A stretch of DNA of 64,000 nucleotides from JAJFUE01 sp041687335 (GCA_041687335.1 JAWLCE010000001.1:1-64000); one strand, 5' to 3'; positions 41,308-50,728 are shown, counted from the stretch's first letter. Notes: generated by a model not told the origin, from the letters alone. Program-made: numbers and translations.

Positions 41308-42321
41308 TCATCGGACCGGCTCCACGAGCGCCTGAGCGGGCGGGGGCGGCGCGGGCGCAATCGGCTCGGTATCGAGCCGGATGATGCCCAGGTCGTATTG
41401 GCTGCCGGCGGGGACGATGCCGAAGATGACCCGCTTGACGCGCACCGTGGAGAGGTCGATGCCGCGGCGGGCGAGCTCGGCCTCCTCGAGCTGCATCAGC
41501 CGTCGGATCGTTCCGTCGCCGAAGGTCAGAATGCGATAGACGCCCGAGACGCTGGCGCCGACGAACTTGCCGGCGGAGGTCTCGACGGAGCTGAGGTAGC
41601 GGCTGCCGACGGCCTGGCCGGGCTCCAGCCGCTGGATCATGACATTGAAGCCCCAGTGGCGCAGCACCTCGTCGGCGACGGCGTCGGAGACATCGGAAGT
41701 ATCAACCGAGCGGACGACGCCATCCTGCAGCGGGCGGGCGCGGTGAATCGTCTGGCGCGCGACATGGGCGGCGCGCTCGGCAGCCAAGGCGGCGGCGACC
41801 GTCTGGGAGCCACGCTGGCGGGCAAGTTGATTGGCCTGCTCGAGCGCCTCGCTCTCGGCGTGCAGCTCGCGGGCGAGCTCGACGAGTTCCTCGGCCGGGC
41901 GGCCGCCGGGGGGCTGGGGCTGCGGCTCGGCCTCGGGCACGGGCGCAGGGGCGGCGGCCAGCTCCGCCGGCTCGGTTGGCTCGGTTGGCTCGGGGGGGGA
42001 CTCCACAGCCGGCTCGGGCGGCGTCTCGACAGCCGGCTCGGGCGGCGTCTCGACGGGTGGGGACTCCACGGCCTCAAGGGCGGCCTCATCGATCGCAGGC
42101 TCGGGCTCGGGCACGGGGTCGGGTGCGGCGAAGACGATGCGGACGGGCTCGGTGGGGTCGGGCGGGAGGATCGCAGCGGAACGGGCGATGCCGAGCACGG
42201 CCAGCAGGGCCAGATGCAGGCAGGCGGCGATAATCCAGCCGCCGGCACGCTCGCCCAGGCTGAGCCGGCGCGGCGGGGCTGCCGGCCCATCGGGCCGATC
42301 GCTGGCTTCGGCGGTGCTCAT
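41308..42321 (-). CDS. TonB-like energy transducer with an atypical C-terminal domain
   Basis: 337 residues. An N-terminal cytoplasmic part, one helix (IIAACLHLALLAVLGIARSA) and a long Pro/Glu spacer with repeated VESPPVETPPEPAVE-type units are like TonB/TolA. The last 110 residues (VADEVLRHWGFNVMIQRLEP to IRLDTEP) do not show the usual TonB C-terminal motif, so this may contact a different outer-membrane partner. It is 42 bp upstream of exbB on the same strand, which strongly supports the motor link. I chose ATG 42321; the longer track frame runs into the next gene. Confidence 0.75.
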   Translation of the reverse strand: MSTAEASDRPDGPAAPPRRLSLGERAGGWIIAACLHLALLAVLGIARSAAILPPDPTEPVRIVFAAPDPVPEPEPAIDEAALEAVESPPVETPPEPAVETPPEPAVESPPEPTEPTEPAELAAAPAPVPEAEPQPQPPGGRPAEELVELARELHAESEALEQANQLARQRGSQTVAAALAAERAAHVARQTIHRARPLQDGVVRSVDTSDVSDAVADEVLRHWGFNVMIQRLEPGQAVGSRYLSSVETSAGKFVGASVSGVYRILTFGDGTIRRLMQLEEAELARRGIDLSTVRVKRVIFGIVPAGSQYDLGIIRLDTEPIAPAPPPPAQALVEPVR

Positions 42322-42352
42322 GCCTGTCTCCAATCCGCTCGTGGCCGGCGAG

Positions 42353-42868
42353 CTAATCCAGTCGCGGCGGCACCGGCTGACGATCGACCATCCAACCCTC
42401 GGGGGGGCTGAGGTCGTCAAGGTCGGCCGGTTCAAGCTCCTCGATGACGATCGCGGTGCCCCGCATGAAGTAGAGCGGATAGCGGCCCTGGCGCCAAGAG
42501 AAGAAGGGGGTGCGCTCGTCGAGGGTGAAGCCTTGGATTTCCTTGGTGAGGATGCGCACATCCTCGATCGCGTTGGCGCCGACGCGGCGGGCGCGCTGCT
42601 TGAGTTCCTCGAGCTGCGCGCGGCGGCTGGTCTCGTCGGCGTGGGGTGTGGCGCTGGTTTCTATGATGGCGATGCGATCGGGAGCGGGCTGGATGCTGCC
42701 GACATAGACCTCGACCGGGATGTGATCGGGCAGAGGCGCGGGGCGTTGCTCGGTCAGCCAGCGCAGGCGCGGCCCGCCGCAGCCGACCACCAGCATGAAC
42801 GCCGCCAGCAGCGGCAGAGAGCGGCCGGCGCGCCGGATTGAACGTGAGAGCAGAGGCAAAAATTTCAT
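42353..42868 (-). CDS. Lipoprotein of unknown function
   Basis: 171 residues. The signal peptide ends with lipobox LVVGC (Cys near residue 29). The middle holds IPVEVYVGSIQPAPDRIAII, QLEELKQRARRVGANAI and EDVRILTKE; the GANAI turn is reminiscent of YbjQ/DUF4156-type lipoproteins. It probably sits on the periplasmic face. It is the first gene of the minus-strand run that includes the TonB-like and ExbBD genes, 31 bp before the former, so a shared envelope role is plausible. Confidence 0.7.
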   Translation of the reverse strand: MKFLPLLSRSIRRAGRSLPLLAAFMLVVGCGGPRLRWLTEQRPAPLPDHIPVEVYVGSIQPAPDRIAIIETSATPHADETSRRAQLEELKQRARRVGANAIEDVRILTKEIQGFTLDERTPFFSWRQGRYPLYFMRGTAIVIEELEPADLDDLSPPEGWMVDRQPVPPRLD

Positions 42869-43093
42869 GCTGCCCAGGATTCTTTCGCAGGGATGGGGCG
42901 CGCCGCCGATCGACGCACCATCATACTGTTGTTTGCGATCCCAGCGCCCGAACGCAAGGGAAAAACCAAGAAGAAGCTTGCGGGGGGCGCCTTTGGCGCC
43001 CGGTCGCGGGGTGAGCGCGCCCGAATTGCTTGATTGCCGGGCTGGGGGGCGGTAGGCTGCCAGCCGAAGAAAGTCATCCGCCGGAGGCCAATC

Positions 43094-44251
43094 ATGAACA
43101 TGACCGCAGCACGCGCAACCGCAGCCGCCCAAAGGCTGATCCTCCTCGTCGCGATCCTACTGGCGGGAGGCGCCCCGGCGTGGGCGGCGGAATGGCTGAC
43201 CGCCCCGCCCAGCGACCGGGCGGCGCTGCTGGGATGCATGGCGCTTTATGCCGGCCCCGGCCCGGGCCCCGAGCAGATCGTCGCACCCGAGGTCGAGATC
43301 GTGGCGGAGGTGGACCTGGGCGACCATGTGCGGCGCACGCTCAAGTATTGGGTCGAGGAGGGCGAGCGGGTGGAGGGCTACCTGCTGCTGCCCAAGCCGC
43401 TGCCGACGGCGGCCGAGCCCCGGCCGCTGGTGCTGGCGCCCCACCCGACCCACGCGCTGGGCAAGGATTCGGTGATCGGCCTGTTTCCGACGGCGCCGGC
43501 CGACGAGGCCGAGGCGCAGCATCGCGGCCAGCGGACGTATGCGCTGGAGCTGGTGCGGCGGGGGTTTGTGGTCTTCGCGCCCGACCGGGCGGCCTATGGC
43601 TCGCGCCGCGTCACCGAAAACACGACGGTCGGCACGCAACTGATGGCGGCCTATGAGCGTGAGTTCTTCAGGCCGCGCTGGCCGGAGTGGCGGCTGACCT
43701 CGGGCAAGACGGTCTGGGACTTGCAGCGGGCGCTGGATTTCCTGCTCGAGTATGACTTCATCGACCGAGGGCGGGTGGGCATGATTGGACATTCGCTGGG
43801 GGGCTGGGACACGATGCTGCTCGCGTCGGCGGACGAGCGGATCACGGCGGCGGTGGCCAACGGCGGAGGCGGGATTCAGTTCGATCCCAAGATTTGGACC
43901 GACGGCGAAGCGCGCGCGCGGGCACTGGCCGACCCGGTCGGCTATGGCTTGAACCTCAATCGCATGACCAACGTGATGCTGATGGCGATGGCGCCGCGGC
44001 CGTTCCTTTACCTGCGCGCCACCAATGACACCGCCGAGCATCCGGGGATGGAGCGGATCACGGATCATTTCACGCTGGTGGCGGACTATTACCGGCAGGC
44101 GGCGGGCGACCAGCCGAAAAGCTGGCGCGCACCGGTCGGGATCTATTACCACTCCAACGGCCACAGCTTCGAGGCCGAGGCGCGCGCGCTGGCGTACACC
44201 TGGCTTGAGGTGCAACTGGGCCGGCGCAACGTGGGCGACCCGGTTGACTAA
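43094..44251 (+). CDS. Exported alpha/beta-hydrolase (dienelactone hydrolase/acetyl-esterase-like)
   Basis: 385 residues with a signal peptide (LILLVAILLAGGAPAWAA). The nucleophile elbow is GMIGHSLGGWD (catalytic Ser). A late Asp and GHSFEAEARALAYTWLE with a His complete a serine-hydrolase triad. The fold and length resemble acetyl-xylan-esterase and dienelactone-hydrolase relatives; the substrate is unknown. GGAGG precedes ATG 43094. It converges with the small lipoprotein gene, and the stop codons overlap by 4 bp. Confidence 0.8.
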   Translation: MNMTAARATAAAQRLILLVAILLAGGAPAWAAEWLTAPPSDRAALLGCMALYAGPGPGPEQIVAPEVEIVAEVDLGDHVRRTLKYWVEEGERVEGYLLLPKPLPTAAEPRPLVLAPHPTHALGKDSVIGLFPTAPADEAEAQHRGQRTYALELVRRGFVVFAPDRAAYGSRRVTENTTVGTQLMAAYEREFFRPRWPEWRLTSGKTVWDLQRALDFLLEYDFIDRGRVGMIGHSLGGWDTMLLASADERITAAVANGGGGIQFDPKIWTDGEARARALADPVGYGLNLNRMTNVMLMAMAPRPFLYLRATNDTAEHPGMERITDHFTLVADYYRQAAGDQPKSWRAPVGIYYHSNGHSFEAEARALAYTWLEVQLGRRNVGDPVD

Positions 44252-44445
44252 TCCGCTGTCGCCGTCACGGCGGCCGGAGGCAGTTCGACGTCGCTTTCGG
44301 TGCTGAACATCAAAAATGGCATCAGGCCGAACTGGCGTTCGACCTTTTTCCGATCGTCGGTGATGCGGGTTTCGGAGTTGAACATCAGGCAACCGCTCAG
44401 CATCGGCAACAGGCAGAGGGTCAGCACCAGCAGGATTCGCTTCAT
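44248..44445 (-). CDS. Small lipoprotein
   Basis: 65 residues. The signal peptide ends LPMLSGC (Cys about 19), and the remainder (about 46 residues) is acidic/basic and soluble. AAAGGACA ahead of ATG 44445 gives a fair ribosome site. The role is unknown. Its stop overlaps that of the convergent hydrolase. Confidence 0.7.
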   Translation of the reverse strand: MKRILLVLTLCLLPMLSGCLMFNSETRITDDRKKVERQFGLMPFLMFSTESDVELPPAAVTATAD

Positions 44446-44561
44446 CTGAATGTCCTTTCGGGTTCATCGCGGTGCGGCAGGCGCACCCCTTGGATCAATA
44501 GACTATTCAAATTCGGTTTTGTTTCATCAACCAACTTTTTTTCTCAGAATGCGGGGCCTGC

Positions 44562-44601
44562 AAAAAAAACCGCCCCGCCGGCGTGGTGGCCGGCGGGGCG
44601 G
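44562..44601 (-). terminator. Intrinsic terminator after ilvC
   Basis: A perfect 13-bp stem (CCGCCCCGCCGGC) around a 6-nt loop is followed on the minus strand by eight T. It lies 30 bp beyond the ilvC stop. Confidence 0.96.
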
Positions 44602-44630
44602 TGAAGGACGAGCTGTGGCAGCCGGCCCGA

Positions 44631-45626
44631 TTACTTCTTCTTGAGCCAGCCCATCTTGGCGCGGATGTCGCGGCCGACGGCCTCGATGGGGTGGGCGGCG
44701 CCCTTCTCGCGCAGCTTCTTGAAGTTGGGCATGCCGGACTTGGCTTCCTCGACCCACTCCTTGGCGAAGGCGCCACTCTGGACCTCGGCGAGGATCTTCT
44801 TCATCTCGGCGCGGGTCTGGGCGTTGACCAGGCGCGGGCCGCGGGTCAGGTCGCCGTATTCGGCGGTGTTGCTGATGGAGTCGCGCATGCGGGCGATGCC
44901 GCCCTCGTAGATCAGGTCGACGATCAGCTTGACCTCGTGGACGCACTCGAAGTAGGCCATCTCGGGGCTGTAGCCGGCGTCGACAAGAGTCTCGTAGCCG
45001 GCGAAGATCAGCTCGGTGAGGCCGCCGCAGAGGACGACCTGCTCGCCAAAGAGATCGGTCTCGGTCTCTTCCTTGAAGGTGGTCTCATAGACGCCGGCGC
45101 GGGTGCCGCCGACACCCTTGGCCTGAGCCAGCGCCAGCGCCATCGCCTGGCCCGAGGCGTCCTGCTGGACGGCGACCAGGCAGGGGACGCCGCCGCCCTC
45201 GGTGTAGGTGCGGCGCACGAGGTGGCCGGGGCCCTTGGGGGCGACCATCCAGACGTCGACGTCGGCGGGGGGCTGGATTTGCTTGAAGTGGATGTTGAAG
45301 CCGTGGCTGAAGACAAGGGCCTTGCCGGCGCGCATGTGCTGGGCGATTTCCTTCTCATAGACCCGGGCCTGAATTTCGTCGGGGAGAAGGATATGAATCA
45401 CGTCCGCGCGTTCGGCGGCGGCGGCGGCGCTCATCGGCTCAAAACCGTGCTCGAGCGCCAGCTTGAAGTTCTCGGTGCCCTCGAGCTCGCCGACGATCAC
45501 GTTGACGCCGCTGTCGCGCAGGTTCTGGCCCTGGGCATGGCCCTGGCTGCCGTAGCCGATAATGGCGACCGTCTTGCCGCTCAGCAGCGAAAGGTCCGCG
45601 TCGTCTTCGTAGTATAACTTGGCCAT
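44631..45626 (-). CDS. ilvC: Ketol-acid reductoisomerase
   Basis: 331 residues, class I. It converts acetolactate/acetohydroxybutyrate to dihydroxy acids in Ile/Val synthesis. The Rossmann motif is GYGSQGHAQGQNL (24-36). Metal ligands lie in ETDLFGEQ and in ECVHEVKLIVDLIYEGG. The loop after strand 2, VGELEGTENF (45-54), has Glu47 and Glu49 where NADPH enzymes usually carry Arg or Ser that bind the 2'-phosphate, which may indicate NADH use. It ends in a very strong terminator. No other ilv genes are adjacent. Confidence 0.95.
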   Translation of the reverse strand: MAKLYYEDDADLSLLSGKTVAIIGYGSQGHAQGQNLRDSGVNVIVGELEGTENFKLALEHGFEPMSAAAAAERADVIHILLPDEIQARVYEKEIAQHMRAGKALVFSHGFNIHFKQIQPPADVDVWMVAPKGPGHLVRRTYTEGGGVPCLVAVQQDASGQAMALALAQAKGVGGTRAGVYETTFKEETETDLFGEQVVLCGGLTELIFAGYETLVDAGYSPEMAYFECVHEVKLIVDLIYEGGIARMRDSISNTAEYGDLTRGPRLVNAQTRAEMKKILAEVQSGAFAKEWVEEAKSGMPNFKKLREKGAAHPIEAVGRDIRAKMGWLKKK

Positions 45627-46066
45627 CTGTCCGGTCTCCTGTGGGATTGGGGGAGGGAATCGCTGCCGCGGGCTGTATGCCGCGTGCCTCCTAGCAACCG
45701 CGAAACCCGACCACCTTAGTCCCCGGCGGAAGGAAGATCAAGAAAATATCCAAGCGCGCGGCGAGGGGGAGTGACGGCAGGAGTTTCTCATAGTCCCATA
45801 CAGAATTTTTCCGTGTTGCCCTTTCAAAGTGTCGAGCCTGCCCTGCCGCGATACAAAAAAGCGACACCCCATGTTGACGAAGCGGTCGGTCCAGCATATC
45901 CAAAGATTACCTTGAACGTCGTTTAGTTATGACAATCGCATCATGTTTCATCGGCCGGCTCTTCAAGGGTTGAGGGATGGGGAGGATAACGCGGTCGGGT
46001 GGGCGGTCATCCCGCCGCCACGATTGCATGGGCCCTGGAACCTTCTTGCAAAAAGGAGCAAATCGA
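45627..46066. other. Intergenic region, 440 bp
   Basis: Divergent promoters for ilvC (minus) and the beta-propeller gene (plus) must lie here. TTGAAC and AT-rich blocks occur near 45910-45940, but I cannot define a good -35/-10 pair. A 70-codon minus-strand frame at 45691-45903 is not convincing. No repeat of the window families was found. Confidence 0.4.
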
Positions 46067-47167
46067 ATGGGTTTCGGACGTCGATTTCTGATTGCGGTGC
46101 TGTTTGTGGCCTTTGCGGCGGCATCGATGCGAGCCGGGGCTGCTGATCCGTTGGCGGGCACCAGCCACAACATCACCCCGGTGAGGGCGATCCGGCTGGG
46201 GCAGCCCCCCTTGGAGTACGCCGGGGGAAGCTATATCCGCAGCGAAGGCAACTTGATGGTGGTCGGGCTCAGCCGCTGGTCGGGAGCGGCTGATTCATCG
46301 GAACGCATCTCGACCGTCAGCCTTTTCGACATCAGTCAACCGACGCAGCCGGCGCTGATGCACGAGATGAATCTGACTTATGGCCTCCACCTGCTGCAGT
46401 TGCAAGGAAGCCTGCTCTTTCTGGGCTCGACCCAGCAGGTCTTCATCTGGGATGTGAGCGCGCCGGCCACTCCGGTTCTCAAGTCCACCATTTCCCGGCA
46501 TGGTTATTTCTTTTACCTCGCTCCGCTGGTGGTAACTGAAAGCCCAGTCGGGTTGGTCGGCTTCCGGATCTATGATCTCACCAACCCCGCATCGCCCGTG
46601 CTGCTCTACAATTCAGAGAATACGGCGAAGCAATACAGCGGGGTCAATCTGGTCCGTGGCAATTTTGTTTACTGCTACGGGGGCAGCACTCCATACGTGC
46701 TCGATATTACCAGCCCAAGCCAACCTGTAGAGGTGGGCATTTGGTCCCCGCGCCTGATCCAGAATGGGCTGTTGGTGTTCCATGGAAATTTCGCCGTCGA
46801 TTGTTTTGGACATATTTTCGATTTCCAAAATCCGCTCGATCCAGTGCTGCTGGCCACTTGGAATTCGATTGATACCTCGCGACCGGTGGTGGAGCCGGAC
46901 CGCCTGCTCATCCGAAACGGCCTCGTCTATGCGGCCACCAGCAACGAGTTGGTTGTGGTGGACAAAAACCGGAGCGAGGAAATCGCACCGCAGGTCGGCT
47001 GGCACAGGTTGCCCCAATCTGGCCAGCTCGCTTTATCCGGAGACATCATTTACCTGCTCGACGGGTGCAATCGCCTGTTGCACATACTGCGATTGCAAGG
47101 TGCGGCCGTGCCGGCGGTATCGACTAAATCGTCCAGCGCCGAACGCGACTGGATGCTGCTCCGGTAG
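46067..47167 (+). CDS. Secreted LVIVD-type beta-propeller protein
   Basis: 366 residues with a signal peptide (FLIAVLFVAFAAASMRAGAA). At least six repeats have the form hydrophobic-DIS-(S/N)P-xxP: VSLFDISQPTQPALM, VFIWDVSAPATPVL, FRIYDLTNPASPVLL, PYVLDITSPSQPVEV, IFDFQNPLDPVLL. This is the LVIVD propeller pattern seen in secreted proteins. It may bind or scaffold at the cell surface; no catalytic residues are seen. GC is lower than in adjacent genes. AAGGAG precedes ATG 46067. Confidence 0.8.
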   Translation: MGFGRRFLIAVLFVAFAAASMRAGAADPLAGTSHNITPVRAIRLGQPPLEYAGGSYIRSEGNLMVVGLSRWSGAADSSERISTVSLFDISQPTQPALMHEMNLTYGLHLLQLQGSLLFLGSTQQVFIWDVSAPATPVLKSTISRHGYFFYLAPLVVTESPVGLVGFRIYDLTNPASPVLLYNSENTAKQYSGVNLVRGNFVYCYGGSTPYVLDITSPSQPVEVGIWSPRLIQNGLLVFHGNFAVDCFGHIFDFQNPLDPVLLATWNSIDTSRPVVEPDRLLIRNGLVYAATSNELVVVDKNRSEEIAPQVGWHRLPQSGQLALSGDIIYLLDGCNRLLHILRLQGAAVPAVSTKSSSAERDWMLLR

Positions 47168-47170
47168 CGG

Positions 47171-48451
47171 TCAGGTCCTTTGGACCAGCGAGCAGATCAG
47201 GTCCTCGAATCGATGGGTGCAGGCCTGGGCGGTGAAGTCGGCGCGCACGCGCGCCAATGCCGTCTGGGCCATGCGCCGGCGCAGCTCGGAGTCGCCCAGC
47301 AGGCGCTCGAGCGCGGCGCGCACGTTGTCGATGCTGTCGCCATCGACGCGCAGGCCGCTGATGCCCTCCTCGATGGCATCGGCGGTGCCGCCGGCAATGC
47401 CGCCGATGACGGGGGTGCCGCAGGCGTTGGCCTCGAGGAAAACAATCCCGAAACCCTCGGTGTCGCCATCGACCATGCGGTTGTTCTGGATGAACAGGTC
47501 GGCGGCGCCGTAGTAGCGGGGCAGATCCTTGTCGTTCAGATAGCCCAGGAAGCGGACACGCTCGGCGAGGCCGAGCTCGCCGGCCAACTGGCGCAGGTTA
47601 GCCTCCTCGCGCCCGGTGCCGCCGATCAGATAAATCCAGTCGGGGGGGAGGTTTCGGGCCCCGGCGAGCGCGCGCAGCGTCTGATCGATGCCCTTGCGCG
47701 GGATCAGGCGCGCGATGGTCAGCAGGACCGTGCGGCCGGTCAGGCCCAGCTCACGGCGTAGCGCCTCGCGGTCGGCGGGCGGCTGGAAGCGATCGGTATC
47801 GACGAAGTTGGGCAGCACGCGGACCCTTTCGGGGTCGAGCTGGACCGAGTCGGCGATGAGGTTTGCGGTGAACTGGCTGACGACGATATTGATGCGGGCC
47901 TCGCGGATGGAATCCATCTGCTTGCGCAGCAGGTAACGGCCGAGCAGGCCGCCGTTGATATGGTTCTGGGTCATTTCCTCGCCGTGGATGTAATTGATGA
48001 ATGGCATGCCGGGGGGCAGGTGGCTCATCAGCCAACCGAGCCGATAGGAAGCGCCGGAAATGACCAGGTCGGGGCGGAAGGCCTCGATGGTGGCGCGGAA
48101 CTGGCGCGCGACGCGCGGGAAGAAGCCGGCGGTCTCGACGAGGCGGCTGACAAGGTTGTGGGACTTGAAATGCAGCGCCAGCCGGTTGATACGGAAGATT
48201 TGATAGCCATGCTCATGGGCCAGTTGGATGGCAAGTTCCTCGGTGCCGGGCTTCATCTCCTGGCCCTCGGTGAGGACGGCGCAGTCGAGGCGGGTGGCGC
48301 GCCGCAGCAGGTCATCATAAAGGCGCACGGCGCCGCCATAGTTCTGCGGATAGAAATAGGGAGCGACCAGAAGCACACGAGGTCGGGCGAGGGGTTGAGG
48401 GTCCATATCCACTATCTGGGCCTGGGTGGGCTGATAAACTGCTTTTTCCAT
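47171..48451 (-). CDS. Family 4 glycosyltransferase
   Basis: 426 residues with two Rossmann halves. The N-terminal part starts VLLVAPYFYPQNYGGAVRLY. The C-terminal GT4 part has LPNFVDTDRFQPP, IARLIPRKGIDQTLRAL, and EGFGIVFLEANACG with the E-x7-E donor motif. It should transfer an activated sugar to a glycan or lipid acceptor on the cytoplasmic side. ATG 48451 has AAGGTAA upstream. It converges with the propeller gene, and the carbamoyltransferase lies upstream on the same strand, hinting at a surface-glycan group. Confidence 0.9.
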   Translation of the reverse strand: MEKAVYQPTQAQIVDMDPQPLARPRVLLVAPYFYPQNYGGAVRLYDDLLRRATRLDCAVLTEGQEMKPGTEELAIQLAHEHGYQIFRINRLALHFKSHNLVSRLVETAGFFPRVARQFRATIEAFRPDLVISGASYRLGWLMSHLPPGMPFINYIHGEEMTQNHINGGLLGRYLLRKQMDSIREARINIVVSQFTANLIADSVQLDPERVRVLPNFVDTDRFQPPADREALRRELGLTGRTVLLTIARLIPRKGIDQTLRALAGARNLPPDWIYLIGGTGREEANLRQLAGELGLAERVRFLGYLNDKDLPRYYGAADLFIQNNRMVDGDTEGFGIVFLEANACGTPVIGGIAGGTADAIEEGISGLRVDGDSIDNVRAALERLLGDSELRRRMAQTALARVRADFTAQACTHRFEDLICSLVQRT

Positions 48452-48691
48452 CGTGAGAATTACCTTCTGACACTTCAGCGTTCAAACTGATGCAGCCTTC
48501 GGACGGGCAATGACTCCATGAATTGTGTTCATTGCCGGGAACATGCCCATCTCACATCACTCATCCGATGGCATGCTGAATGATTAACCGATTGCCATGC
48601 AATAGCTGAATTCATTATGGGCCAGCAGCAGCAGCAGCAAGGAGTAAATAATGATCGGGAGATTCCCTATTTTCGGCAGAGGAGGGGCGCT

Positions 48692-50506
48692 TCAATCCAG
48701 CGCAAACTGGGCGCGGTAGGCCTCGGCCCCCTGCATCTCGGGCTGTTCGGACTTGAGCAGCACATGGCGGCCGAGCACCAGCGCGTCGATATGGGTGAGC
48801 ATGAAGCAGCGGTAGGCCTCCTCGGGCCGGCAGACGATCGGCTCGCCGCGGATGTTGAAGGAGGTATTGATGATGACGGGGCAGCCGGTGCGGGCCTCGA
48901 AGGCGCGCATCACGTCGTAGAGCGGGCCGTGGCGCGCGGGGTCGACCGTCTGGACGCGGGCCGAGTAGTCGACATGGGTGACGGCGGGCACCTCCGAGCG
49001 CACTTCCTTGACGCGGTCCAGGCCGCGAGAGCCATTGGTTTGGTTGCGGCGGCGATCGGCGCGCACGGGCGCCACCAGCAGCATGTAGGGGCTCTCGCGA
49101 TCCAGCTCGAACCAATCAGCCACGCGCTCGGCCAGCACGCAGGGGGCGAAGGGGCGGAAGGATTCGCGGAACTTGATCTTGAGGTTCATCGTCGACTGCA
49201 TTTTGCTGGAGCGGGCGTCGCCGATGATGGAGCGGCTGCCGAGGGCGCGGGGGCCGAATTCCATCCGCCCCTGAAACCAGCCGACGACCTTCTCGGAGGC
49301 GATCAGCTCGGCGACCACTCCGGGCAGCTCGGCCTCGGAATAAGTGGTGAAGTGGGCGCCGAGGGGGGCGAGCAGGTCGGCGATCTCGTCGTCGCTCCAG
49401 GCGGGTCCGAGCTTGGAACCCCGCATCGAGTCGCCGGGGCACGGGCTGCGGTCGGCGCCGTAGAAATGGTGCCAGACGTCAAGGGCGGCCCCGAGCGCGC
49501 CGCCGGCATCGCCGGCCGCGGGCTGGATCCAGAGCTGATCGACGACACCCGAGCGTAGGATGACGCCATTGCCGACGCAATTGAGGGCCACGCCCCCCGC
49601 CATGCAGAGGTTGCGGCAGCCGGTGGCCTCGACGGCGCGCCGGGCCAGCCCGACCATCAGCTCCTCGGTGACCAGCTGGATGGAGGCGGCCAGATCCATC
49701 TCGCGCTGGGTGATGGGGGTTTCGGGCTTGCGTGGGGGGCCGCCGAAGAGCCGGTCGAAGGCGCGGCCGGTCATCGTGCGGCCGTGGGTATATTCGAAAT
49801 ATTCGATCGCCAGCCGGAACGAGCCGTCGGGGGCGACCTGGACGAGGTTGTCGCGGATGAGGTCGGCATAGACCGGCTCGCCGAAGGGGGCCAGCCCCAT
49901 GAGCTTGTATTCGCCGCTGTTGACGCGGAAGCCGCAGAAGTAAGTAAAAGCGGAATAAAGCAGGCCGATCGAATGCGGGAAGTGGATTTCCTCGAGGATG
50001 CGCAGCTCGCGGCCGACACCATGGGCCAGCGTGGTGGTGGCCCACTCCCCCACCCCGTCGATGGTGAGGACGGCGGCCTCCTGGAACGGTGAGGGGTAGA
50101 AGGCACTGGCGGCGTGCGAGCGGTGATGTTCGGTGAAGAGGATTTTGCCGCGGAAGTCGGGGCCCATCGAATCGCGCATCAGGCGGCGGATATGGAGCCG
50201 GTCGCGGCTCCAGAGCGCGACCGCGCGCATGAACTGGCCCAGGCCGCGGGGTGAGACCGCCAGCAACGTCTCCAGGATGCGGTCGAACTTGACCAGGGGT
50301 TTTTCGTAGAAGACGATCGCGTCGAGCCGGGCGCGATCAAGGTTAGCCTCGGCCAGAACATAGTCGATGGCATTGACCGGCCAGCGCTCGTCGTGCTTGC
50401 GGCGGCTGAAGCGCTCCTCCTGGGCGGCGGCGACAATCTCGCCGTCGCGCACCAAGGCGGCCGCCGAATCGTGATAGAGGGCGGAGATGCCCAGGATGGC
50501 GACCAT
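48692..50506 (-). CDS. O-carbamoyltransferase (NodU/CmcH family)
   Basis: 604 residues, typical. The N-terminal half has GISALYHDSAAALVRDGEIV and the carbamoyl-phosphate/ATP-handling block EHHRSHAASAFYPSPF. The C-terminal half has FGPRALGSRSIIGDARS, INTSFNIRGEPIVCRPEEAY. Members make carbamoyl-AMP and put the carbamoyl group on a sugar or antibiotic. The small DUF5989 gene 18 bp upstream is its usual companion. With the GT4 gene this suggests carbamoylation of a surface glycan. Confidence 0.94.
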   Translation of the reverse strand: MVAILGISALYHDSAAALVRDGEIVAAAQEERFSRRKHDERWPVNAIDYVLAEANLDRARLDAIVFYEKPLVKFDRILETLLAVSPRGLGQFMRAVALWSRDRLHIRRLMRDSMGPDFRGKILFTEHHRSHAASAFYPSPFQEAAVLTIDGVGEWATTTLAHGVGRELRILEEIHFPHSIGLLYSAFTYFCGFRVNSGEYKLMGLAPFGEPVYADLIRDNLVQVAPDGSFRLAIEYFEYTHGRTMTGRAFDRLFGGPPRKPETPITQREMDLAASIQLVTEELMVGLARRAVEATGCRNLCMAGGVALNCVGNGVILRSGVVDQLWIQPAAGDAGGALGAALDVWHHFYGADRSPCPGDSMRGSKLGPAWSDDEIADLLAPLGAHFTTYSEAELPGVVAELIASEKVVGWFQGRMEFGPRALGSRSIIGDARSSKMQSTMNLKIKFRESFRPFAPCVLAERVADWFELDRESPYMLLVAPVRADRRRNQTNGSRGLDRVKEVRSEVPAVTHVDYSARVQTVDPARHGPLYDVMRAFEARTGCPVIINTSFNIRGEPIVCRPEEAYRCFMLTHIDALVLGRHVLLKSEQPEMQGAEAYRAQFALD

Positions 50507-50524
50507 GAAAGGCTCCCCTTGCCC

Positions 50525-50728
50525 TTATAGGACCGAATAGATGAAGGGGCTTAGCACGCTGGCCTTGGCGGCGATCAGGGCGATCAGGCCGAGCACCAGC
50601 ACCAGCACGATGAGCGGGATGAGCCACCATTTTTTATTCTCGCGCAGGAACCAGATGAACTCGGCGGCCAAGGAAAGATTTTCACCCTCCTCGAGGTCCT
50701 GCTGGGGGGTGACGTCGTTTGGGTTCAT
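50525..50728 (-). CDS. DUF5989 small membrane protein
   Basis: 67 residues. An N-terminal acidic part, LAAEFIWFLRENKKWWL, one helix (IPLIVLVLVLGLIALIAA) and the end SPFIYSVL match DUF5989, a family that usually sits beside carbamoyltransferases. It may hold the enzyme at the membrane. It is 18 bp upstream of the carbamoyltransferase on the same strand. Confidence 0.85.
   Translation of the reverse strand: MNPNDVTPQQDLEEGENLSLAAEFIWFLRENKKWWLIPLIVLVLVLGLIALIAAKASVLSPFIYSVL

Noticed and set aside
44446..44630. Small gene between the lipoprotein and ilvC
   Set aside because: The segment is mostly the ilvC terminator and the lipoprotein promoter side; the open frames there are shadows.
45691..45903. 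70-codon minus-strand frame upstream of ilvC
   Set aside because: No ribosome site, mixed composition, and it lies where the divergent promoters are expected.
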